Positions 16,418 to 25,451 of a stretch of 64,000 nt of DNA are shown here, in pieces. The notes under the pieces are model-generated. The model saw nothing but the letters and a program-made list of their open reading frames with translations, was not told the origin of the DNA and made no database searches. Positions within the stretch are counted from its first letter, which is position 1; each line of letters begins with the position of its first letter. A program made the position numbers and the translations under genes. This stretch comes from JBNARI01 sp049718765 (GTDB taxonomy: Bacteria; Bacillota; Sulfobacillia; DUMF01), in the NCBI GenBank assembly GCA_049718765.1, contig JBNARI010000007.1, positions 1 to 64,000 of the forward strand. The letters run 5' to 3'.

Positions 16418-17241
16418 AGCAGGTGGGAAAGAAGAGGCTAGATGTGATGCTTGTGGAGGCGGGGCTCTTCCCCACGAGGAGCGCCGCTCAAGCTGCCATA
16501 ATGGAGGGCAGGGTGCGGGTGAACGATAGCGTGGTCACCAAGTGCGGCACCCTGGTCTCGCCCTCAGACAGGCTTTCAGTGGAAAGGCCCGCGCGCCAGT
16601 ACGTTAGCCGCGGGGGCATCAAGCTCGAAGGGGCCTTGAGGGAGTTCGGCGTGAGCGTGGCTGGCAAGGTGTGCCTTGACGCGGGGAGCTCCACTGGGGG
16701 GTTCGTGGACTGCTTGCTCCAACATGGAGCTGCAAAGGTGTTTGCGGTGGACGTGGGCTACGGTCAACTCGCCTGGAAATTGAGGCAAGACCCCAGGGTA
16801 GTAGCCATTGAGCGAACCAATGTGAGGTACCTCACCATTGACCAGTTAGGCACTGTGGTTGACCTGGCTACCCTGGACGTGTCGTTCATTTCTTTGACCA
16901 AGGTGTGGCCTGCGGTGAAGGGGCTACTCAAGCCCGGGGGAGAAACTCTCTCTCTGGTAAAGCCCCAATTCGAGGCAGGCCCCAGCAAGGTGGGCAAACG
17001 TGGCGTAGTCAAGGACCCCGAAGTGCATCTGGAGGTGCTCGTAAACCTGATTGGCACCGGGGTGGACCTTGGTTTTGAGGTCGAAGGGGTGTGCGCTTCA
17101 CCAATAAAGGGGCCCGAAGGCAATCTGGAGTTCTGGCTTTATTTGAAGGTGCCTCCGGCAGGATTGGGAGCAAGCACAGAGAACATCCATACTTGGCTGG
17201 AGAAAGCGCGGGAAGTGGTGCGCGCAGCTCACGAGAGGTAG
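16414..17241 (+). CDS. tlyA: TlyA family rRNA 2'-O-methyltransferase
   Basis: A 275-residue protein with an N-terminal S4 RNA-binding domain (KRLDVMLVEAGLFPTRSAAQ) and an FtsJ-like methyltransferase domain (VCLDAGSSTGGFVDCLLQ, ATLDVSFISLTKVWP, SLVKPQFEAG). Family members methylate ribose in 16S/23S rRNA, and some were described as hemolysins. The TTG at 16414 overlaps the dxs end. Its place between dxs and nadK is conserved in Firmicutes. Confidence 0.95.
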   Translation: MKQVGKKRLDVMLVEAGLFPTRSAAQAAIMEGRVRVNDSVVTKCGTLVSPSDRLSVERPARQYVSRGGIKLEGALREFGVSVAGKVCLDAGSSTGGFVDCLLQHGAAKVFAVDVGYGQLAWKLRQDPRVVAIERTNVRYLTIDQLGTVVDLATLDVSFISLTKVWPAVKGLLKPGGETLSLVKPQFEAGPSKVGKRGVVKDPEVHLEVLVNLIGTGVDLGFEVEGVCASPIKGPEGNLEFWLYLKVPPAGLGASTENIHTWLEKAREVVRAAHER

Positions 17242-17248
17242 CGCTTGC

Positions 17249-18097
17249 ATGAAGACGGTGGGAGTTTTCCCAAACTTGGACAAGGAAGGCGCAGCTGAAC
17301 TCGCCAGGGCAATTGCAGACTGGCTGCAAGGACGTGGACACAGGGTGCTGTTGACCGGCGAGGCTGCCCACGCAATTGGCAGGGAAGAGCTAGGTCGTGA
17401 AGTGAGCCTTTGGGGCAAGGAAGTTGACTTCGTCATGGTGCTTGGGGGGGACGGCACCTTGCTCAATGCTGCTGCTTCCCTGGCGCCAGACGGGGTTCCC
17501 ATGATCGGGGTCAACCTGGGTAGGCTGGGATTCCTGACTGAAATTGAGGCGGATCAAGCCTTCGAAGTGCTTCCAGACTTGCTCGAAGGCAGGTTTTCCA
17601 TAGAGGGCCGCATGATGCTTCGGGTTCACGTTGGGCATGGCACCGCCATGGATTCGTTCCTCGCCCTGAACGAAGTCACAATTTCCAAGGGCCCCTTTGC
17701 CCGGTTGATCCAGCTGAAGGTGTCCATTGCGGGGCATCTCATAGAGCAGTACGATGCGGACGGCCTCATAGTGGCCACGCCCACTGGCTCGACTGCTTAT
17801 TCCCTTTCGGCGGGCGGGCCTATCGTTAGCCCGGACTTGCACGTGTGCATCATCACTCCGATTTGCCCCCACAGCCTTTACTCGCGGTCAATTGTGGTTT
17901 CTGCGGACGAGGAAATCAGGGTAGAGGTGAACGCCGTGCACAAGGACGCGGCCGTGACTATTGACGGGCAAAGGTTCCGGCGGCTCGATTCTGGGGACAC
18001 GGTAGTTGTCACAAAGGCTAAGGAAGTGGCGAACCTCATTCGATTAAAGAACTGGAGCTTCTACGACGTGCTCAGGGCAAAACTGAAGGAACATTGA
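17249..18097 (+). CDS. nadK: NAD kinase
   Basis: A 282-residue NAD(+)/ATP kinase that makes NADP+. GGDGTLLNAA is the signature nucleotide loop, followed by GVNLGRLGFLTE, and TPTGSTAYSLSAGGPI lies in the second domain. ATG 17249 begins MKTVGVFPN. It lies between tlyA and argR in the usual Firmicutes order. Confidence 0.97.
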   Translation: MKTVGVFPNLDKEGAAELARAIADWLQGRGHRVLLTGEAAHAIGREELGREVSLWGKEVDFVMVLGGDGTLLNAAASLAPDGVPMIGVNLGRLGFLTEIEADQAFEVLPDLLEGRFSIEGRMMLRVHVGHGTAMDSFLALNEVTISKGPFARLIQLKVSIAGHLIEQYDADGLIVATPTGSTAYSLSAGGPIVSPDLHVCIITPICPHSLYSRSIVVSADEEIRVEVNAVHKDAAVTIDGQRFRRLDSGDTVVVTKAKEVANLIRLKNWSFYDVLRAKLKEH

Positions 18098-18112
18098 GCG
18101 AGGTGGGTTGGG

Positions 18113-18565
18113 GTGAAAGCAAGGCGCCAAATGAAAATCCTGGAGCTGGTCAGGACCCATACCATTGAAACCCAAGAGGAGTTAGCCCGCCTTCTGAGGG
18201 CTGAAGGCATTGAGGTCACTCAGGCAACGGTGTCCAGGGACATTAAGGAACTCAACTTGATCAAAGCGCCCACTGGGGACGGAAGGTACAAGTACGCCAT
18301 TCCCGACGAGCAGCGGTCGAGCGCCGTGTTTGAGAAGTTCCGCAGGATCTTCAGCGAGTGCTGCGTTGGCCTGGACTACAGCGAGAACATACTGGTAATC
18401 AAGGCGCTCACGGGTACCGCTCCCGCAGTGGCCGAGGCGATTGATTCCCTCAACTTGAAGGAAGTGGTGGGCACAGTGGCTGGGGACAACACTGTTTTCG
18501 TAGTGGTGAGGCCCAAGGAAGCCATGATGAGCGTGATCGAACGGTTGCGCAGCCTTGGCAGGTAG
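18113..18565 (+). CDS. argR: Arginine repressor ArgR
   Basis: A 150-residue winged-helix regulator of arginine metabolism that forms hexamers. The DNA-binding part includes TQEELARLLRAEGIEVTQAT and VSRDIKELNL. The C-terminal arginine-binding and oligomerization part has GTAPAVAEAIDS and VVGTVAGDNTVFVVV. GTG 18113 follows GAGGTGGGTTGGG. It lies directly before recN, the usual Firmicutes pairing. Confidence 0.97.
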   Translation: MKARRQMKILELVRTHTIETQEELARLLRAEGIEVTQATVSRDIKELNLIKAPTGDGRYKYAIPDEQRSSAVFEKFRRIFSECCVGLDYSENILVIKALTGTAPAVAEAIDSLNLKEVVGTVAGDNTVFVVVRPKEAMMSVIERLRSLGR

Positions 18566-20248
18566 GTGGTGGCCTTGCTGGTGCGGCTCCACATAGAAAA
18601 CCTCGCAATCATAGATTCCCTCGACATTGAGTTTTGCCCTGGGCTGAACGTGTTCACAGGCGAGACAGGTGCAGGGAAGTCCATTGTGGTGGACGCGCTG
18701 GAGCTTGTGACAGGGGGGCGGGCTTCCAGCGAAGTGGTACGCACCGGAGCTTCCACGGCAGTCGTGGAAGGGATGTTTGACCTTTCTGCCTGGCCTTCCC
18801 TAGGTGAGCTACTCAGGTCCATGGGTTTTGAAGCGGACGATTGCGTTGTGCTCACCCGAGAGGTAAGCTCCAGCGGCAGGTCCGCGTGCAGGATCAACGG
18901 CAGGCTGGCCAGCGTAGGGATGCTCAGGCAGATTGGTTCCCGATTGGTGGACATCCACGGTCAACACGAAGGTCAAGCGTTGCTGGACCCTGCCCAACAG
19001 CTGCTGCTCTTGGACCACTTTGCAGGTGAAGAGGCGTTAAGGCTCAGGGCGGAGACTGAGCAAATCAAGGGCCAGCTGGGACAACTTCGTCAAGAGCTCA
19101 ACCGATTGTGCGGCGAAGAGAGGGAACTTGCCAGGAGAGTGGATTTGCTCAGGTACCAGGTGGACGAGATTGACAGGGCGCAGTTACGCCCCGGGGAAGA
19201 GGAGGAGCTGGTGCGCGAGCACAGGCTCCTGAACAACGCGGTGCAGCTCAGGGAAGCTGTAGGCAAGGCCAAGTCCCTCCTGTTCTTGGGGCGGGGCGCC
19301 TCAGCCACCGACATGGTTGGCGAGGCTATCAGGGAGCTGGAGCAGGCAGCTCGGATAGACAACAGGCTGGCCAACTTCGTGGAGGCGCTGGAGCAGGTGA
19401 GCCTCGAGCTGGAAGACCTGCGGCGGGACATGACCGATTACGAGGAGGGGGTCTGTGCTGACCCGGAGCGGTTGGCACAGGTGGAGCGCCGTTTGGACCT
19501 ACTTGGGGACCTGAAACGCAAGTACGGCGAGGACATCCCTGCAATCCTGGAGTTCAGGGCGAGGGCCCAAGCCGAACTGGACAAGCTTACCCATAGGGAG
19601 GCGCTAGCTGCCGAACTGGAACAACAAATCGCAAAGCTGGCCGCAACACTTGGGGAGAAGGCCAACCGTCTTCACCAGCTAAGGGCAGAAGCGGGGACAA
19701 GGCTTGGGGAACAGGTCACGCAAGTGCTCAAGGGACTTGGGATGCCTGACGTGCAGTTCCAAGTGCGCCTGGGAGACAGCAGTGCCCAGTTCTGGTTCTC
19801 CGCCAACCTGGGGGAAGACCCGAGGGAGCTGCACAAGGTTGCCTCTGGAGGGGAGCTTTCCAGGATCATGCTGGCAATCAAGACGGTCAGCTTGCCCCCT
19901 GAGAGCGCAGGGGTGCTGGTGTTCGACGAGGTGGACGCCGGGGTAAGCGGAGTGGTGGCCCACCGCATCGGTGCCCTGCTGGTGAGGCTGTCTGGGCAAA
20001 GGCAGGTCATGTGTGTGACCCATCTTCCCCAAATTGCAGCGCTTGCCGACAGTCACTTTGCTGTGGTGAAGGAGAGCAGTGGGGGGCGAACTGTGACCAG
20101 GGTTCACAAGCTGGGCTCGAAGGAAAGGCTGCTGGAGCTTGCCAGGATGATGGGTGACTCTGCTGGTTCTGAAATATCGATCCAGCATGCAAAGCAACTG
20201 CTAATGAACGCGCAAGAAATCAAGAGATCAGCTGGTTTGTCTGGTTGA
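18566..20248 (+). CDS. recN: DNA repair protein RecN
   Basis: A 560-residue SMC-like ATPase acting in double-strand break repair. Walker A (GETGAGKSIVVDAL) is near the N terminus, coiled-coil regions rich in Glu, Arg and Leu fill the middle, and the signature (SGGELSRIMLAIK) and Walker B (LVFDEVDAGVSG) are near the C terminus. GTGs at 18566 and 18569 and TTG 18575 are in frame. The TTG would give MLVRLHIENLAII, the usual RecN beginning. Confidence 0.97.
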   Translation: MVALLVRLHIENLAIIDSLDIEFCPGLNVFTGETGAGKSIVVDALELVTGGRASSEVVRTGASTAVVEGMFDLSAWPSLGELLRSMGFEADDCVVLTREVSSSGRSACRINGRLASVGMLRQIGSRLVDIHGQHEGQALLDPAQQLLLLDHFAGEEALRLRAETEQIKGQLGQLRQELNRLCGEERELARRVDLLRYQVDEIDRAQLRPGEEEELVREHRLLNNAVQLREAVGKAKSLLFLGRGASATDMVGEAIRELEQAARIDNRLANFVEALEQVSLELEDLRRDMTDYEEGVCADPERLAQVERRLDLLGDLKRKYGEDIPAILEFRARAQAELDKLTHREALAAELEQQIAKLAATLGEKANRLHQLRAEAGTRLGEQVTQVLKGLGMPDVQFQVRLGDSSAQFWFSANLGEDPRELHKVASGGELSRIMLAIKTVSLPPESAGVLVFDEVDAGVSGVVAHRIGALLVRLSGQRQVMCVTHLPQIAALADSHFAVVKESSGGRTVTRVHKLGSKERLLELARMMGDSAGSEISIQHAKQLLMNAQEIKRSAGLSG

Positions 20249-20344
20249 TTTTCATTATCATTTTGGCCATGGTTGTCGGGCAACTTAAGATTGCACCTTG
20301 AAAACTGCATAGGGCCTTTGGGGGCAGGCATCGGGGGTGTCTTG

Positions 20345-21643
20345 ATGCCGCGTGCCTCGTTGAGGAAAGTGACAGGCGCGTTGCTGGCTTTGCTGGTTGT
20401 GGTTACCTCGATTACCCCTCCAGTCAGGGCGTTGCTAACTATGCCGGAGCATGTGAACATTGCCAGCGACACCAAATACCAGTTGGGTCCAAGGCTACCG
20501 TTATTGTCTTTGCGGTGCCGTAGCAGTTCACTAGTTTCGGTGTCTTCCCAGGAGTCCTTTTGGATTCTGCCCAACCAAGACGGCATTGGCGAAGTTGAAG
20601 TCATGCTCCTAGGGGCGCTTCCCCTCAAGAAAGTGAGGGTGAGCGTCATACCCAGACTCAGGTTGATCCCTGGGGGCCACTCCATAGGGGTGCTCCTGCG
20701 ATCCGACGGCGTGATAGTCACAGGTGTATCCGGAGTGGTGGGACAGTCCGGGGAAACCACATACCCTGCCAGGGACGCCGGGATAAGGCAAGGCGACCTC
20801 ATATTGGCTGTGGACGGTCAAGCTGTGAGGAGCGAAGCCCACATTGCGAGCTTGGTCAACGATGCGGGACGCTCGGGCAGGCCGATTCAAATAACCGCAA
20901 AGAGGATGGACGGTAGCGTATACGTGAGCAACGTGGTGCCGAGGTACTGCGTAGAGACCAGAAGGTACAGGATAGGGCTGTGGGTTAGAGATGGCGCTGC
21001 AGGCGTTGGCACTCTCACCTTCGTGGATCCCAGGTCCATGAGGTTTGGCGCCCTTGGCCACGTGGTCACAGATACTGACACAGGCCGCCCAGTTGAGGTG
21101 GGAGACGGTGAAATAGTGAAGGCTCAAGTAACAGCCATAGAGGAGGGCCGCTCTGGAAAGCCCGGGGAAAAGATCGGCCTTTTCCTTCAGGACAAAGAAG
21201 TGCTTGGTTCCATAGACGCCAATTCGCGATTTGGGATCAGCGGCACCCTTTATTCCATCCTGCACAACCCCTTGTATCCCGATCCAATTGAAATTGCGCT
21301 TGGTTCCGAAGTTCACCCGGGCCCAGCCGAAATTGTGACGGTGATCCAAGGGCAGCAGATAGAGAAATTCGCAGTTGAAATTATTAAGGTGAACTTGTCC
21401 CCTTCGGTTGAGGGCAGGAACCTGGTCCTCAGGGTGACTGACCCCAGATTGATAAAGAAGACCGGGGGGATTGTTCAGGGCATGAGCGGCAGCCCAATCA
21501 TTCAAGATGGGAAGCTGGTAGGAGCTGTCACTCACGTTTTCATCAGCGACCCCACAAAGGGGTATGGCGTGCTAATTGAAAATATGGTGCTGGATTGCGG
21601 ATTGGTGGAGCCCGGTTGGACCGGGCTCACTTTTTTTGTGTAG
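20345..21643 (+). CDS. spoIVB: SpoIVB serine peptidase
   Basis: A 432-residue S55 family peptidase made in the forespore, which crosses into the intermembrane space and triggers SpoIVFB activation of sigma K. One N-terminal membrane segment (VTGALLALLVVVTSI) is followed by a PDZ domain (ARDAGIRQGDLILAVDGQAV). The catalytic His region is GALGHVV and the catalytic Ser is in GMSGSPI. ATG 20345 places the hydrophobic segment at the N terminus; an upstream in-frame extension to 20273 is unlikely. Its last 12 codons coincide with a rho-independent terminator. Confidence 0.96.
   Translation: MPRASLRKVTGALLALLVVVTSITPPVRALLTMPEHVNIASDTKYQLGPRLPLLSLRCRSSSLVSVSSQESFWILPNQDGIGEVEVMLLGALPLKKVRVSVIPRLRLIPGGHSIGVLLRSDGVIVTGVSGVVGQSGETTYPARDAGIRQGDLILAVDGQAVRSEAHIASLVNDAGRSGRPIQITAKRMDGSVYVSNVVPRYCVETRRYRIGLWVRDGAAGVGTLTFVDPRSMRFGALGHVVTDTDTGRPVEVGDGEIVKAQVTAIEEGRSGKPGEKIGLFLQDKEVLGSIDANSRFGISGTLYSILHNPLYPDPIEIALGSEVHPGPAEIVTVIQGQQIEKFAVEIIKVNLSPSVEGRNLVLRVTDPRLIKKTGGIVQGMSGSPIIQDGKLVGAVTHVFISDPTKGYGVLIENMVLDCGLVEPGWTGLTFFV
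21608..21637 (+). terminator. Rho-independent terminator inside the 3' end of spoIVB
   Basis: GAGCCCGG (21608-21615) pairs with CCGGGCTC (21621-21628) around a five-base loop, followed by TTTTTTT. The hairpin lies before the spoIVB stop codon (21641-21643), so the terminator is translated. It closes the long gene train from spoIIIAA. Confidence 0.85.
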
Positions 21644-21685
21644 AAACTTGTAGGCCTCATGTGACACAATCCGCTGGTTTTCGGT

Positions 21686-21712
21686 AAAGGAAAAACTGTT
21701 TTGTGGGAGAAC
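21686..21712 (+). promoter_or_regulatory. Possible sigma-H promoter upstream of spo0A
   Basis: AAAGGAAA (21686-21693) matches the sigma-H -35 consensus RnAGGAwWW. GGAGAAC (21706-21712) matches the -10 consensus RnnGAAT at six of seven positions, 12 bases downstream. In Bacillus subtilis the sporulation promoter of spo0A is read by sigma H. I saw no clear Spo0A box (TTCGACA) beside it. Confidence 0.4.
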
Positions 21713-21766
21713 TAACTTAACCATCGCAACTACTGCCGCTTGCCTGTGCACCGGGAGGGGTAAAGC

Positions 21767-22546
21767 TTGAGCGTAGGGATCCTCATTGCCGACGACAATA
21801 GGGACTTTTGCGAGCTTCTCAACGGATACCTGAGCACCCAGGCTGACCTTAGGGTGGTGGGCATTGCCCACAACGGCCAAGAGACTCTCAAGCTGGTGCA
21901 GAGGACGCAGCCAGACGTAATTGTGCTCGACATCATTATGCCTATGATCGATGGCCTTGGCGTGCTAGAAAGGTTAGCTTCCCTTGAACTTCGGAAGAAG
22001 CCCAAAGTGATAGTGCTGACTGCTTTCGGACATGAAAGCATCGCCCAGCGCATGGCCATGGTTGGAGCAGATTATTACATTATGAAGCCTTTTGACCTAG
22101 ACATCCTAGTCACCCGGATCAAGCAGCTTGTTGGCGCGGAAGTGGCGGATGTGAGTGCGAGTTACAGTGTGCCTGACAAAGTCCAACTCAAGGACATGGA
22201 GGTCTTGGTAAGCAACGCCATAAGGGAACTGGGCGTGCCTGCCCACATAAAGGGGTACATGTACCTGCGGGATGCAATCATCATGGTGATAGAAAGGGTA
22301 GACCTTTTGTCTGCTGTCACTAAGGAACTTTATCCCACCATTGCCTCGAAATACAAGACAACCTCAAGCCGGGTGGAACGGGCCATAAGGCATGCCATCG
22401 AAGTAGCCTGGACCCGCGGGAACGTGGACATGATCAACTCGGTGTTCGGGCATACGGTGAACCCAGAGCGGGGGAAGCCCACCAACTCGGAGTTCATTGC
22501 GCTTGTGGCGGACAGGCTGCGCCTTGAACAGTGCAGGAGCGCGTGA
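21767..22546 (+). CDS. spo0A: Sporulation master regulator Spo0A
   Basis: A 259-residue response regulator. The receiver domain has the acidic pair at D9-D10, the phosphorylated D55 in VIVLDIIMP, T/S and K positions in VIVLTAFG and IMKPFD. The C-terminal Spo0A effector domain includes ELGVPAHIKGYMYLRDAI, TTSSRVERAIRHAIEVAW and VFGHTVNPERGKPTNSEF, which contacts 0A boxes. TTG 21767 follows GGGAGGGG at good spacing. It lies downstream of spoIVB as in most spore formers. Confidence 0.98.
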   Translation: MSVGILIADDNRDFCELLNGYLSTQADLRVVGIAHNGQETLKLVQRTQPDVIVLDIIMPMIDGLGVLERLASLELRKKPKVIVLTAFGHESIAQRMAMVGADYYIMKPFDLDILVTRIKQLVGAEVADVSASYSVPDKVQLKDMEVLVSNAIRELGVPAHIKGYMYLRDAIIMVIERVDLLSAVTKELYPTIASKYKTTSSRVERAIRHAIEVAWTRGNVDMINSVFGHTVNPERGKPTNSEFIALVADRLRLEQCRSA

Positions 22547-22566
22547 TCTGGAACTAATCATACTTG

Positions 22567-22593
22567 GGCGGGAGGGAAGCCACCCCTCCCGCC
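22567..22593 (+). terminator. Hairpin terminator after spo0A
   Basis: GGCGGGAGGG (22567-22576) pairs perfectly with CCCTCCCGCC (22584-22593) around a seven-base loop. The tract after it (TGAGCTTTGATTT) is only moderately T-rich. Position 20 bases after the spo0A stop supports a terminator. Confidence 0.7.
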
Positions 22594-22736
22594 TGAGCTT
22601 TGATTTGGTGCAAGAATGCGTAAACTTCTGTAGAGAGTTGAAGTTCAGGCGAAGGAAGCAGGGATTTGGTGATGTAAAGCGAATTACGAACAGGTGACAC
22701 TTTGGTGTGGTCCGTGGCGCAGAGAGAGGGGGTGCT

Positions 22737-23790
22737 GTGTGGGTGGTTTTCCGAGAGATGGCCCCAGCAGGGCACGAGCAAGTGTGCTTCTTTCGGGATG
22801 AGTCTTCCGGATTGAGATCTATCGTTGCCATCCACAACACTGCGCTGGGACCTGCGCTTGGCGGATGCGGGATGTGGCCCTACGGGAGCGAGGAAGAGGC
22901 TCTTGAGGACGCGCTGCGCCTTTCCCGTGCCATGACTTATAAGAACGCGGTGGCGGAAAGGCGGTGATACTCGCAGACCCGCGTAGGCACAAAAGCGAGG
23001 CGCTGTTACGCGCGTTTGGAAAGTTCGTGGAGTGCTTGGCCGGCAGATATATAACCGCAGAGGACGTGGGAATTAGCTGTGAAGACATGGAGTACGTTCG
23101 CATGGAAACCAGATACGTAGCAGGCCTGAGACAAACCAGTGGAGACCCGTCCATCCTGTGACGGCTTTCGGAGTGTACCGTGGGATGAAGGCGTGCGCCA
23201 GATGGCGATTTGGAGACGAAAGGCTCAGGAGCAGGACCGTGGTGGTGCAGGGACTGGGTCACGTGGGGCTGTGCTTAGTGAAACACTTGGTGGATGAGGG
23301 TGCAAACGTGATTGGCTGCGACATATATCGGGATAGGGTTGACGCAGCCGTAAGGGAGTTCAAGATACGCGTGGTTCCTCCTGAGGCGGTCTTCGACCAG
23401 GAGTGCGACATCTTTTCGCCATGTGCCCTCGGCGGTGTGATCAACGATTCCACTGTGGCGCGGCTGAAGTGTGCGGTAGTTGCTGGTGCCGCTAACAACC
23501 AGCTGGCGGAAGCAAAGCATGCCAAGATGTTAGAGGAGAGGGGCATATTGTACGCTCCAGACTTTGTAATTAACGGCGGGGGAGTGATCAACTGCTCTTT
23601 GGAGTTCGAGCCAGGTGGGTACAACCGGGAGAAAGCATATGCCAGGGCTGCTACAATTTTTGATAAGTTGATTGGGGTGTTCCAAATTGCGAGGGAAAAG
23701 GGTGTCACAACCCACATGGCTGCAGAAATGATGGCAGAGGAAAGGATTAGGGCTGTGTCTGCACTCAACCGGATTTGGTTACGGCGCTAA
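22737..23790 (+). pseudogene. Leucine dehydrogenase family gene broken by two frame disruptions
   Basis: Three consecutive frames together make one Glu/Leu/Phe/Val dehydrogenase. The first (from about 22737) runs HNTALGPALGGCGMW…RAMTYKNAVA and stops at 22967. The second carries AVILADPRRHKSEALLRAFG…AEDVGISCEDM and stops at 23161. The third has TAFGVYRGMKACARW, the NAD site VVVQGLGHVGLCLVKHLV, DIFSPCALGGVIND and APDFVINGGGVINC. At the first break about 20 bases are missing, removing most of the glycine-rich GLxLGGGK segment next to a catalytic lysine. The second break is a one- or two-base shift at 23152-23161. The enzyme would have deaminated branched-chain amino acids to 2-oxoacids, substrates for the oxidoreductase encoded next. 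A missing 20-base segment is not a typical sequencing error. Confidence 0.9.
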
Positions 23791-24152
23791 AGGGCGTGCA
23801 GTATCTACCAAAACGGTGCACCGAGAAGGTCAATCCGGATACACTGGGGGAAGGAAAAAGGATAAGCCGTGCGGTCAGGGCAGAGGCTCCCACTGCGCTT
23901 GGCTTGTCCCGTGGCAGCGGAAGGTGTATTTCTCTGCCATGGCACGATTTGAAGCGGTTGGCCGCGCGGGAGCTCTGCAGCCCGCTAAGTGCATGCGGGT
24001 TGGGACCGAAACAAGAGGCATGGAAACCGCCCTGCCCGAACTGAGGGCGGTGCTCTGGGGCAAATCAGGTATGAGAAAGGAGGCGAAAGCCTGGTGTGGG
24101 GGCCGGCTTGGCTGTGATTAGCACAGTCAAGTTTGCTGAACCAGGGTAAGGT
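23791..24152. other. Stretch without a recognisable gene between the broken dehydrogenase and the ferredoxin gene
   Basis: Short frames here do not resemble a known family and have no good ribosome-binding site. One perfect inverted repeat (CGCCCT and AGGGCG, near 24030-24052) could form a hairpin. In related clusters a butyrate kinase or phosphotransacylase gene may sit here, but I could not detect remnants of either. Confidence 0.4.
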
Positions 24153-24359
24153 ATGGAGGCAAAGGTGTCTTTCGATGAGGCGGCGTGCAAGGGGTGCGGC
24201 CTGTGCGTGGCAGCGTGCCCGAAGAAGATAATAGCGCTCTCGGAACAAATTAACGTCTTGGGATACCACCCTGCCCGAGTGGAAAAACAGGACGAGTGCA
24301 TAAGTTGCGCCTTGTGTGCGAGGATGTGCCCCGATTGCGTGATCAGTGTGTACAGGTGA
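24153..24359 (+). CDS. 2-oxoacid:ferredoxin oxidoreductase, delta (ferredoxin-like) subunit
   Basis: A 68-residue 2[4Fe-4S] ferredoxin with CKGCGLCVAACP and CISCALCARMCPDC, the two cysteine sets that bind the clusters. It passes electrons from the thiamine-diphosphate site to free ferredoxin. It is the first gene of a four-subunit unit and is 15 bases before the alpha subunit. It follows the broken leucine dehydrogenase, which points to branched-chain 2-oxoacids, although 2-oxoglutarate cannot be excluded. Confidence 0.93.
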   Translation: MEAKVSFDEAACKGCGLCVAACPKKIIALSEQINVLGYHPARVEKQDECISCALCARMCPDCVISVYR

Positions 24360-24374
24360 AAGGTGGGACGATCG

Positions 24375-25451
24375 GTGGCCGAAAAAGTGCTAGTCAAGGG
24401 GAACGAAGCCATTGCCGAGGCTGCAATCCGGGCTGGGTGCAGGTTTTTCTTCGGATACCCCATCACGCCCCAAAACGAGATCACAGAGTACATGGCCAGG
24501 CGCATGCCAGAGGTTGGAGGGGTTTTCCTTCAGGCTGAAAGCGAAATTGCAGCAATAAACATGGTGTACGGCGTAGCTGCAGCGGGAGCTAGGGTGATGA
24601 CGTCTTCTTCTGGGCCCGGAATCAGCTTGAAACAGGAGGGCATTTCGTACCTGGCGGGGGCAGAACTTCCCTGTGTCATTGTAAACATGATGAGAGGCGG
24701 ACCAGGGCTTGGAGGGATTCAGCCAGCGCAATCCGACTACTTCCAGGCAACGAAAGGTGGAGGTCATGGGGATTACCGCCTGGTAGTGTACGGACCGGCT
24801 TCAATCCAAGAGGCGGTGGACCTGATGGCCTACGCCTTCGACGTGGCCGAGAAGTACCGGAACCCGGTGATGCTCCTGGGGGACGGCATGCTTGGCCAGA
24901 TGATGGAGCCTGTGGAATTCCCGGAATTCAGGCAGTTGGGTAGCTCGAGCAAGCCTTGGGTGACGGATGGAGCTAAGGGCCGCCCACCCCGGGTGATTAC
25001 TTCCCTTTACTTGAACCCAGAAGAGCTGGACGCCCATTGTTGGGCAATCCAGCGCAAGTACGCCGAAATCCGTCGAAATGAAGTAAGGGTTCAGGTGGAA
25101 ATGATGGACGAGGCGGAGTACTGCTTGGTTGCCTATGGCACCATGGCGCGCATTTGCAGGTCTGCGCTTGAGAGGTGCCGTCAAGAAGGTATCAAAGTGG
25201 GGCTCATCCGTCCTATTACACTGTGGCCTTTCCCAAGCGCCACATTACGGGAGTACGCGGCCAGTCTAAAGGCAGTAGTCACCGTGGAGATGAGCGCGGG
25301 TCAGATGGTGGAAGACGTGATGCTTGCTGTGAACGGGCAGGCTCCCGTGCATTTCTACGGCAGGACAGGGGGCGCAGTGCCCACCCCCAAGGAGATAGTT
25401 GCCAAACTCCAGATGGTTGCAAAACACCCTGAGGAAGGAAGGTTGAACTGA
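24375..25451 (+). CDS. 2-oxoacid:ferredoxin oxidoreductase, alpha subunit (KorA/VorA type)
   Basis: A 358-residue subunit holding the pyrimidine-binding domain and the transketolase C-terminal-like domain. Family motifs are GYPITPQNEITEYMA, FLQAESEIAAINMVYGVA and MTSSSGPGISLKQEGISYLAG. It acts with the beta subunit to decarboxylate a 2-oxoacid oxidatively to acyl-CoA while reducing ferredoxin. GTG 24375 lies about eight bases after AAAGGTGGG; GTG 24363 is an alternative. It overlaps the beta gene at the stop codon. Confidence 0.94.
   Translation: MAEKVLVKGNEAIAEAAIRAGCRFFFGYPITPQNEITEYMARRMPEVGGVFLQAESEIAAINMVYGVAAAGARVMTSSSGPGISLKQEGISYLAGAELPCVIVNMMRGGPGLGGIQPAQSDYFQATKGGGHGDYRLVVYGPASIQEAVDLMAYAFDVAEKYRNPVMLLGDGMLGQMMEPVEFPEFRQLGSSSKPWVTDGAKGRPPRVITSLYLNPEELDAHCWAIQRKYAEIRRNEVRVQVEMMDEAEYCLVAYGTMARICRSALERCRQEGIKVGLIRPITLWPFPSATLREYAASLKAVVTVEMSAGQMVEDVMLAVNGQAPVHFYGRTGGAVPTPKEIVAKLQMVAKHPEEGRLN

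Noticed and set aside
23775..24121. Two overlapping frames after the dehydrogenase pseudogene as genes
   Set aside because: They lack ribosome-binding sites and any recognisable motif. A remnant of butyrate kinase was looked for and not seen.
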